Positions 54,883 to 64,000 of a stretch of DNA of 64,000 nt are shown here, piece after piece. This DNA comes from Casuarius casuarius. Taxonomy: Eukaryota; Chordata; Aves; Casuariiformes; Casuariidae. A program made the translations under genes and the position numbers. The notes beneath the pieces are model-generated. The model ran no database searches. It was not told the origin of the DNA and saw only the letters and a list, made by a program, of their open reading frames with translations. The DNA is taken from positions 494,269-558,268 of the forward strand of contig PTFA01000160.1 of the NCBI GenBank assembly GCA_003342895.1. The letters are read 5' to 3'. Every line of letters starts with the position of its first letter. The first letter of the stretch is position 1.

Positions 54883-55130
54883 CTTGGGCCGGGAGCGCAG
54901 CCGTTGCCGCCGCGCCGCTTCCGGGCCCGCCCCCGGCCGCCATCTTAGTGGCGGCGCCGAGCCCCGCCGCAGCGGGCGTGCCGCCATCTTGGTAGGGGCA
55001 GGGCGGCCGCCGATGTCGGAGCGGGGCGCCATGTGGGGAGGGGAGCGGAGAGGGGCGGCGCGGAGCAGCGGCCGGGGCCGGCCTGGTGGGGGGCCCCGTG
55101 AGGCGGGGGGGGTCCCGGGCTGCCACCCCG
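54883..55130 (-). promoter_or_regulatory. CpG-island promoter of IGBP1 with three YY1-type motifs
   Basis: On the minus strand the core AAGATGGCGG occurs at the start codon (about 54877-54886), near 54942 and near 54983. It is the YY1 core, typical of TATA-less housekeeping promoters, where YY1 helps set the start site. Each copy contains an ATG: the one at 54987 is in frame with IGBP1, the middle one is not. Confidence 0.6.
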
Positions 55131-58100
55131 GGGGCCAGGGCGTCGAGCAGCCACCTTCAACCGCAGTGCAGCCCCCAAAACCGAGGCTGCGCGCCCGCCT
55201 CAGGGAGTCGGTGTCACCTTGCCCTCACACAGGCCCGTCGCTTGCAAAATCGTCCTGCCCATCCCCGCCCAGCTCACCAACTCCTCTAATACCGCACGCA
55301 CCAAGGTGCAACAGCTCCTGGCAACATGGGTCCTACCGAACAAGCGAAAATGATGATAATTGGAGAAACTGTCAGAAAACGTGCTTTCTCCCTGCTCAGA
55401 AATTGATCGAGAATGGCAAAAAGGCAATTGCCATGTTCAAATAGCATAGTGTTTGTGAAACAACATCTGTGCTAAACAGATTACTTCGAAATTGGGCTCT
55501 TATGAGAGTAGAGAGCCCAAAGAATACAAAGAAGACAGGTTACATGAGAAATTAAGTCAGAAAGGACACAGGGAAGTTGAAGATAAGCTAGCCGCTTTTC
55601 CTTTAGCTCTGCCGATTCAGCTCTCACCATTACCACTCATACTGATTTTAATACGACGCGTAGTTACACCAGTTAAGGTTGTCGCCATAGCGGCGTTCTG
55701 GATCACAACGGAAAATAAGACCTGGTCCAGCTCTCCACAGCTTCCAGCGTCTATAGACAAGGTGACGCAGCGCGGGACGAGGGTTGCAAGGCACCAGCAG
55801 AGCAACCTGTGTCCGGCAGCAAGCGGCACGTTAATAACAGTGCTCAGGGAGGAACAGGGAGAGAAAGGGAGCTGGACAGTGACTTCAGTTATGAAGAGAG
55901 AAGCTGAAGGCAGGGCAGAAGAGAGCAGATGATGAAGAGTGCAGCCACGGTGCCCCAACGACCGGGAGGGAGAAGGGTATCAAACAGTTGATCGACCCAG
56001 GGCAGGGCAATACCACTCCTAAGGCCATCCTCAAATGTCAGCACTCTGCTTGCATGGACCGAGCCTCCATGGAGGACATCACTCCTTTGAAAGAGATTGT
56101 ATTTCTGTTCTTTTAAAGTAAAACACGCTGTTGTACCTCTCTGGAGCAGTGAATCACGTCTTTGGCCATAAGAGGTTCTTTACCAGTGGGGCTACCCTCC
56201 CTTGGCCAGGTATAGAGCAATGTCTCACGTTCAGTGTGCTCAAGCAAATGAGCCTTGAATATAAAGAGACTTTACAGAGGAAAATGGCAGAAGTTTGTTT
56301 CTGTTGGACTACTCTGGTTTTCCCTTCCAACAGATGCTTTTGCTCCTGACCTGTCTTACTTTAAGTGTATCCACATATATAACAGCAGTTCCTCATCTTT
56401 TTAGGCATTGGTTTTTTTTTCATAGATAGCTTTAAATACAAGCTCACTAGAGTTCTTTATCCTAAACCAAGAGGACCTGGATTTCTGAAAACTTGTGTGA
56501 CTACCTCCCTTTTGACTTTTGCTCCAATACTTGAAGATTATTGATTTGGTGTTTTTTTTTTAATATTGTGAGTCTCTTTCCATTAATCTTACCAGAAGAA
56601 AAATGCAGTGCAAGGTTGGCATTTGTCTGCATAACATAATATGGTGCTATGCAGCACCAGCCAAGCTGTAATCAAATGCTTCAGCTCTGGAACCATAAGC
56701 TTTATATCAGTGTAATCAATATTGTCCTGACGAGCCCATCGGAAGATCAGGCTAGTTAGCCATTCTGCATCTAAACTCTGTGCTAGCATTTCTGCATGGT
56801 GCTCAGCTCCCGTCTCCCAGCGCAGCGGTTTGCGTGGCGGTGGCCTGCGCGTTTCTGTGCGGTGAAGGTGTTGGTGTGTGCCTGGGTGTGTTTTATCTGT
56901 GCGGCTGCACCAGAGGGAGCTAAGTCATTGCTAGCAGCCAGGCCCTGCGAGCCCTCCCTGAAGGCCACCTGAAGTCACAGCAGCTGTGGCAAGGCTGTCC
57001 CAGGCAAACGTACAGGTCATGACAGACAGACATACAGGTCTTGCCCTGGGTACTAGAGCAGTTATTAGATCTGTGGTGGCAGGTACTGTGCGTGGTCCTC
57101 TCCCACTCTTGGAAGAGTCAGGATGACATTAAGCCGCAGAGCACTGAGGCCAGTGCCACAGCTGGGATTCAGTAACGGCTCGTACTGGACTGCACTCTTA
57201 CTGCCTCGCATGGGATCTAAATCTGACGGACAGTCCGGACAACGCAATGCACAGCATGTCAATACATACAGGCAGTGTAGTACTTTATAAGTGCAATGCC
57301 TCCCGTTTCTTCTGGTTTTTTTTTTTTTGAAACAAAAGTAAGACAAAAAGTTTTTCACGTTTCCTTGCTTTTAGCTCCCAAGTCCTTTCTTACAATATGT
57401 CTGAAATTAAAATAGGGATACAACAGATAAGAGTTAAAGCTGGACTTCTACAGACCGACATTGGTCCATAAGAAGTGCAGTAAAAGTAACTGACCTAGCT
57501 ATGAAAAAATTATATGGTGCAACAGTAATGCAGGGCAGGCTTGAAGCAATTAACCTACAAGAATGAGTCAATTTATCATCTGCTGTATTTGTTTTCTTCA
57601 TGTATACATGAGGAAGCTTGATAAAAAGTTAATCATAAAAAACAGACAAGCTGTGGGTTTAGATTCCTGTTTGCTTTGTCCTGAACAGACCCCCAATGGT
57701 TTTACTATCCTGTCATCCTCTCTCTGTGTGACCATTTTGCTTCTGCCTGAAAATGCAGACACCAGTACTGTGAGATGTGTCAACAGTTTTACACATCATT
57801 ATATGGTATTCCTGCATACCAGGCGGGAAGTGAAGAACAACACGCTGTCCAGCAGTGGGAAAATTAATTAATATAATTATTGGAAGCAGAATGGGGCCAG
57901 GAATCAACAGTCATTTGTTCTTCACTAGCACAAAATGCTATGACATCCCTAACAATTACAGCTAGTTCCCTTTCAACAAAAAGGCAATGCCACTATAAAT
58001 ACAGCATCTTCTCCTTACACATAGATTAATTAAAAGTTACAATAAACCTATCAATCACCCCTTGTAACTAAGAGCCGAGATTTCAGCAGCACTTTTCTCT

Positions 58101-61100
58101 TAAGGATCAGAGCAAAAGACACTGCTAGAGTGAACTCCTTCACCTTTGTGTTATCCGGAGATTCTCTGAGCAGTTCAGAGATCACCTTTCCCATAGGAAA
58201 TCTCTGTTTAAGCGTTAACAAGTATCTCCTCTCCTTTTGAGGCCTTCACCCCTCGGAGCAAACCAGAGCAGCAGTTCGCAGAGCTATAGGCTTGCTCTCC
58301 AAATAATTGCAAACAGACTGATGATGGGGCATGGGACTCCAGGCCAGCTTCCCTTCCCTGAGCATTGCATGGGGGCCATTTTCACCCAGATTTCCAGGGG
58401 CGGCACAGGACAGCGTTCAGACACACACTATCACTGCTCGCCAGACATGAGCTAGACTGAGAGAGGAAGAAATCTGTGCGAGGCCCTGTTTCCTCTGAGA
58501 CAGAGAAGGCCTTGCCCCTAAGAGCCAAGTGGGTCAGCTCACCTGTTAGCTGGTTGGAAGTTCATGAATTTCCCTGGTAGGAGTTAATCAGCCTTATTTT
58601 CATCTGTTGCTCCAATTGGTCAAGAATAGATTTTACTTACAGAACAGGAGCATGAAATAAGTAAGAGCTAGTGACCAAAATCACCCACAATCTGCTGGTC
58701 TCCAGCCCCAGGATAACAAATTACAAGTACCCGCACATGTTGTTCTCCTACTGACTGAGGTCTGCTTGGCAGGACATGCTTTTCCTGAGCTGCCCTTTCC
58801 AATTACAGAGCTAATGTTCTTAACACAAGGAAAAAATAAATGGTTCTTTAGCAGGCATAATTATCTAGCAAGCCCCTATTCACACCACAATAAGCCTCAA
58901 GCTGGGGACTACAGGAATAGTAGCTGTGATTAGTTCCACTGCGTGTGAAAAGAGGGAGTTCCCAGGGTTTTGACAGGAAGGTGATCGATCTTTTCCACTC
59001 TCCAGCTCTACCAAGTGTCCTGGTGCAGTAGGTTTTCAGCATGGAGTTAATGTCTAGGGATCATTCTCACCTCAGGTTCTGGAGTGTCCTTATATTTCCA
59101 CCCATCATTTCCCAGACATGAAACATGCCCACATGCTTTCCATTATATAGGTAGTAAAACCAGGACTGCCACGGTGTATTCCATTTAATGCACATGTGCA
59201 GAACATCTGGCTTTGCACATCCAGGGGGTCTGTCCAGTGCTTCCAAGGAGCACCAGATACATTACAAGTACATCCAGTTCTGGAAGGTGTTCAAGCTTTT
59301 GCACGTGGCCCTGCAGCACGGTACACGCAAATAACGCTCCAGCCAGACTGAAGCATGCCTGGAAATTCCTTACTCTACCACACAGCACATGCGCAGTGGT
59401 CATGGCTGACACAAACACAAGCTGAGGAAGTCCTCAAAGTCTGAGTGGACTGAGTTCCAGGGTTGGGGGGAGGATATGTCCGGAAAAGCCCAGTTGTGTG
59501 GCAGCCCTTAAGCAGCTCAGAGGCCCAAGTCAGCCTCTGCTTGGGAGACGAGACTGTTCTGCACATCCTTCCCTACTTAACTCACCTTCTGACTGGCTTT
59601 GGAGGCGGTTTCCTCAGGAATGCACACGGAAGATGCTATTATTTAGTGATTCGACAATAAGGCCGTGGCACCTTCTCTGTAGTTTGAAAAGTCCTCCACA
59701 AGCAGCCTCCAGTGCACTACTCACACTATAAAGCAATGAGTTCAAACTAGGCCCTATTGCCCAGAAAACAAGTGAGAGGAAGAAAAATGAGCTGGTGAAA
59801 GGACACCAACGTGCTTAGAAATGTAGCAACCTTACTTCTTCCCAGCCCTTCTGGCTGTGATATAGATACCACAACATGAAGTTGGCCTGTTCTGTCCCCG
59901 AGCCAGATGAGGGTTCATGAAGCAGAGGGTAATGACAGCCGTCTACCACACTCTGAAGAGGACTGATTGTGAAACTGAGGCAAAAGAAATGTTGGAGGGA
60001 ACGTCTGACAGGCTGCGAAGCCACAGCCATTACAGACATCTCAGTTACAGGGACAGTGCTACCTTGCTGGTCCAGATGTGGTATCTACCAGAGCTTGAAA
60101 CATTTGTGGTGGAACAGAAGCTATAAGAGGGCTGGAGAAAAAGCTTCCTGTACTGAATTCTCTGGCAGAAGGCATTGCACTGACTAGCACTGGAAGCCAC
60201 CAAAAGGTGACATCCACATTCAAGTTTTTCCCATCTTTTACCTCAGAGGGTTCTTGTGCCAGCCTGGGCAGAGGGAAAAGGACTCCATGTTCCTCTGGCA
60301 ATTTCCTACTGGCATTTCTGTGCAGGCAGGGTTAGAGATAGAAAATGCATTCTGTCAGATGGATCCCCTCAAGTGCACGGTTTATTCCTTCTGGGTCCAT
60401 CATCTAGTATTAATTGCCTTGTTCTGGCTCTTTGTCCCTGGGAGACTCTCCCAGTCTAGCAGATCTCACAAGCCCGGTAATTCCAGATGTGGGCCCAGGA
60501 TTACAACACCTCCCACTCAAAACATTGTCATTTGACTGTCATCTCCCCACCACAGTCCTTCCCGTCAGCCTGACCCTTTGCATCCTTCAACTAATTAGTA
60601 CTTTCCAATTTCCTCCAAGACGTAAATGGAGCCCAACATCTTCACTGCCAAATGACCCCTCCAATCCTTTCTCAATTCTTCCCTGTTGGGCCTGCAGTCA
60701 AAATGCAAGAAGTGAGGGAAGGAGAGGACTCTGCATATTCAGCACTTGACCCTGCCTTTTCCCAGGCAGAAATTCAAATAGGACCTCTGTAGGAGAGGAT
60801 CGCACCTCCCCAGGGCATTCCTAGCTATTGTAGCTCTTCTCCTCTACCCCAGGCTATGTATGTTTGTAGTTACCAAATGCAAATCACACTTCCCACCCTC
60901 CTGGCCGAATCTCTCACTCTACAATATCCTTCCCCTGCTTTTTCTCACCAGCTCATTTTGCAATGCTCTGCAGAGTTCACAGCCCCTCCCAGTTTCACCT
61001 CCCTCTGATCTGGCAATGAACAGTGAGGTGGCTATAGAGAAGGTATTTAAGCAATCTTCCTAATTAAGTATCTGCATCACCTCTCCACTTAGCCTGGTTC

Positions 61101-62317
61101 TGGATACAGGAACTTCACCCATTTTGCAACCTAGCAGCTTGAAGACTCCCCTTTTTCTGAGGAATGTTGGTGACTAACTCCTAATTGCATTTTAAAAGAA
61201 AAACTTGAGAGATAGCTTTTTGGCCTTGCAGCTGTGACAGAGACCTTGCAGCTGTGGCTTTGCTGTCACTCTGGAAAGGCTATATGCCAGCAGCCTGATC
61301 AACTCAATGGCACATTAACAACTGATAATGAGAGTTAACTCACTTAGTTAACTATGTGAGCATATGCTTCACCCCTGAGCATTTCAACTTCCAGCTCCCA
61401 GGCTTGTCTCAAACCACCTTTGACTCTCAGCTCTTACTCACTCTTAATATAGAAACCTGGAGCACATTAAATGGAGGGGACAATTTACAATAAAAGCTTA
61501 TGAATTGATTCCATGACCCAGCAGAGGCTATTAAAATGATTGAATGAATATGGAAATGAGTAATCTTACAGCTGGACGCAGGGCTGAACACAGCCAATTC
61601 CATTCAATGCAAACCACAAATAAAACAAGACGCATGCAAAGCCGCCGGAGTCTCTAGGTCATGGTGTGAACTGCAGGGAGTTGTCTTAGGATTTCAATCA
61701 CATTTACCTGTATTCCTCATGCTGTAGGTTTTCTGAGCACGTGTATTTAGACTCATCCCTTCTCTCCAAAGCCTGCATGAACTGGAATCTTATTCCATGC
61801 AAACACTTGGCCAGCTTTGGTGCTAGAATAAATCAGGGCAACAGAGGGAAGGAAAAGGTGCATCAGGCTCCCCATCCTGTGACTTCTGACTTCTTGCTGT
61901 TCACACACAGTTAGTCCAGCCCACATTCACAAGGATCAGAAAATAAGCCCACACTTCCTCAGTTTCCAGCTAACAAAACTAAACCCCAGAAGGCTGAATT
62001 CTTAGCTTGTTGGTCAGAGGCCCAAGGAAGTATTCCATAAGGTTTTCTGTATGTGCATGATAGCTGAGGCTGACTGGCAATAATTGTAGGTTAAAGGCAA
62101 ACCTGGACCAATGAGCAGCAAAAGGAGTAAAAACGTGTTAGAACAGAACCAGTTCTCTGCCATATGGGTTGTGGCACCATTGTGTGAGGGTGCAGAAACA
62201 GTGCTTCACTTCCCTTACAGCCTCATTTTCCCTGTGGCCAGCTGAATTCCAGAGTGGAGGAATGAGGCTGTCCTAGGAAACACGTAGGTCTGTCACCAGA
62301 AGAGATGCTGTAATATG
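55131..62317. other. Intergenic region between IGBP1 and the WNT11-like gene
   Basis: About 7.2 kb of near-average composition with short T runs. No coding exon, RNA gene, CR1 tail or long tandem repeat was recognised on either strand. Divergent or distal regulatory elements of IGBP1 and the Wnt gene may lie here but cannot be seen without comparison. Confidence 0.5.
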
Positions 62318-62323
62318 TTTATT
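62318..62323 (-). terminator. Candidate polyadenylation signal of the WNT11-like gene
   Basis: AATAAA on the minus strand, 1.08 kb after the TAA stop at 63398. It is the first such hexamer I found downstream. The sequence between them would be a 3' UTR with no recognised elements. Confidence 0.45.
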
Positions 62324-63397
62324 TAAAAAACACACACCAGAATCCCACTTACATTAAATAAGCAAGTACAGAGACTAAGAGTTCATTCTTATTTCTCTAG
62401 GGCCCTGAAGTCATGTCCTCTCCAGGCCAGAGTGCCAGCACACCCAGTATTAAGAGGGGTGGTGGTGGTGGGAATAGGCTGAATACCCTTGTGATCGCAC
62501 AGAAGGGGTAGGAAGGCCGAGTAAGCACACTTGTTGAAGGGGCTTCCATCTCCAGCACAAGTTCAGAGGGCAGAAACTACAGGGCTACCATGGTTGTTTT
62601 CTTAATACAAGGTCAGTGTGTGCAGTTTTGCCACACCAACCTGCCTAGGCAGCCTTCAAGACCCCTCCTGTCCATAGCCTTATATGTTAGCATCAGTCAC
62701 AGATGAAGTCTCTCATTACTGAGGAGCTATCTCCATGCAGATCTTGGAGAAGATTGATGAGTCTCCTGGAGCAATAATTGTTTCTCTCTGTATCCAGACA
62801 TGGTCTTCATTTCAGATTCGGTGAAAGACACTGGAAAAATATCTGCCCCTGAGGAGGAACATTTAGTGGTGTGGGGTGAGCCCACAGCAGAAACCTGCCC
62901 CCCAGAGCAACTGCTCATGACCCCCTCACCCTAAGCAGCAGCTTTCTTCCCCTGCAGCCTTCTCCCAATGGGCAGCTCTTTACCCCCTTTCCCATCCATC
63001 ACTCCTAGCTTTCAGGCCACTGTCAAAAACCTCCTGCAAAGAGACAATGGCAGCCCAGGGTCCCCATTCACCCCTGGAGAAAAGGGTGTGTGCATGCGAA
63101 GTGATAAATGGGTTGTCCCAGCAGGAGACAGAGGGCTGGACACTCCTGATCAGCTACACAAGGGCAGCCCTTTGTCTCGCTCTGGAGGGATGGAGGAAAG
63201 GTCGGCCTCGGGTTTTAGACTCCCCCTCATCACTTGGTTTGTGGTCTACCACGGTAATGCCAGAGTCCAGGCTTCCAGCACAGCCCCCTTCTTGCCATAG
63301 CTCAGAGCATCCCTTGCGGCTGGCGTTCAGTCTCTGGATGCACGCTGAAGGGTGCCAGCACAAGGAGTCCTCCCCTCCTGCCGTGAAGCCTCCCGCG

Positions 63398-63572
63398 TTA
63401 TTTACACACATATCTCTCCACCATCCGCCGGCACTTCTTGCACACCACGTAGCAGCACCAGTGATACTTGCAGTGACACCTCTCCACCACCTCTTCAGTG
63501 TAGGTGTTGTAGCCACGGCCGCAGCACATCAGGTTGCAGCCGTCGCTGCCCACAGAGGTCTTGTTGCACTGC
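63398..63572 (-). CDS. WNT11B: WNT11-family ligand, last coding exon only (probably WNT11B)
   Basis: A secreted lipid-modified Wnt; the WNT11 branch signals mainly through planar-polarity/non-canonical routes. The 175-nt exon encodes the C-terminal 57 residues plus the first base of a split codon. It shows the Wnt cysteine pattern: [20 protein letters not shown], then [20 protein letters not shown], ending VERYVCK. The CNKTS..[11 protein letters not shown] and [10 protein letters not shown] blocks with a terminal ERYVCK match WNT11. The acceptor (gttggcag) ends at 63573; the reading frame happens to stay open upstream, so the true exon could be longer. All other exons lie beyond the right edge. 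It differs from human WNT11 at several positions and lies next to IGBP1, so I favour WNT11B, the copy mammals lack; WNT11 itself is the alternative. Confidence 0.85.
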
Positions 63573-64000
63573 CTGCCAACGGGAGGACGTACAAGCGAGA
63601 ATTCAGAGAACGTGTGTCCACCCATTATGGTGGCAGAAGAGGGTAGAGGCCACAGCTATCTGCCCTGGTTTCCTGCCGAAGATTTCTTCCCCATAGCAAG
63701 AGGCAGCAAGATACAGGGGGAAAGCAGGGGCTGCTTGTGGCACACTAACTGGAGTTGATTTCTGCTTATGTTACCATGACAGTGCAAACACTGTGCCAGC
63801 AGCTGTGACTGAGGACAGACACACACTGTATCATGCTGGTGCAGGAAATTCCAGCGGAGAAGGAAGGGAAGATGGCTAGGACCAGTTACTTCTGCTATTG
63901 CTAGATCTAACAGGGATTGCAAGTCACAGCCCTGAGGCAAGCCTGGCTCAGCCTTCAGACGATGCTTCCCCACCCTTCTAGATCACCTCCCCCCCCCCCC
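63573..64000 (-). other. Last intron of the WNT11-like gene (partial)
   Basis: No second Wnt exon was recognised between the last-exon acceptor and the window end. The window closes in a poly-C run that may mark an assembly or low-complexity boundary. Confidence 0.6.

Noticed and set aside
54449..55444. 331-codon plus-strand frame over the IGBP1 promoter
   Set aside because: A by-product of the CpG island, antisense to two well-supported IGBP1 exons, with no recognisable domain.

Overview
This is a vertebrate nuclear genome window. The genes are intron-rich with short GT-AG introns, the promoters are CpG islands, one CR1 LINE tail is recognisable, and repeats are otherwise sparse. That points to a sauropsid, most likely a bird; a crocodilian or turtle cannot be excluded. 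Seven protein genes can be built exon by exon, each with a continuous reading frame over the exons that lie inside the window.

Layout, left to right: the 5' half of a RAB6-family GTPase, probably RAB41 (minus, cut by the left edge, with an 800-base N gap in intron 1); cone arrestin ARR3 (minus, complete, 16 coding exons, 394 aa); a SHIP2/INPPL1-like inositol 5-phosphatase (plus, complete, 27 coding exons, 1151 aa); the nucleotide receptor P2RY4 (plus, one coding exon, 366 aa); a DGAT2-family acyltransferase closest to DGAT2L6 (minus, 8 coding exons, 361 aa); the PP2A regulator IGBP1/alpha4 (minus, 6 coding exons, 342 aa); and the last exon of a WNT11-family gene, probably WNT11B (minus, cut by the right edge). 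Between them are about 3, 7, 2, 2.5 and 7 kb of mostly featureless intergenic DNA holding two minisatellites, a few microsatellites and a short dispersed repeat pair.

RAB41-ARR3-P2RY4-DGAT2L6-IGBP1 is the order of human Xq13.1 read in reverse, with matching relative orientations. The two genes I do not know from that part of the human X, the SHIP2-like gene and the WNT11-like gene, have relatives on human 11q13 (INPPL1, WNT11), where RAB6A, ARRB1, P2RY2/P2RY6 and DGAT2/MOGAT2 also lie. The window therefore looks like one arm of an ancient whole-genome-duplication paralogon that kept members mammals appear to have lost. The genes are not an operon and share no single pathway: they cover vesicle traffic, cone phototransduction shut-off, phosphoinositide signalling, purinergic signalling, neutral lipid synthesis, phosphatase assembly and Wnt signalling.

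Exon boundaries were set by hand from splice consensus, phase and recalled family protein sequences. No alignment, database search or expression data was available.
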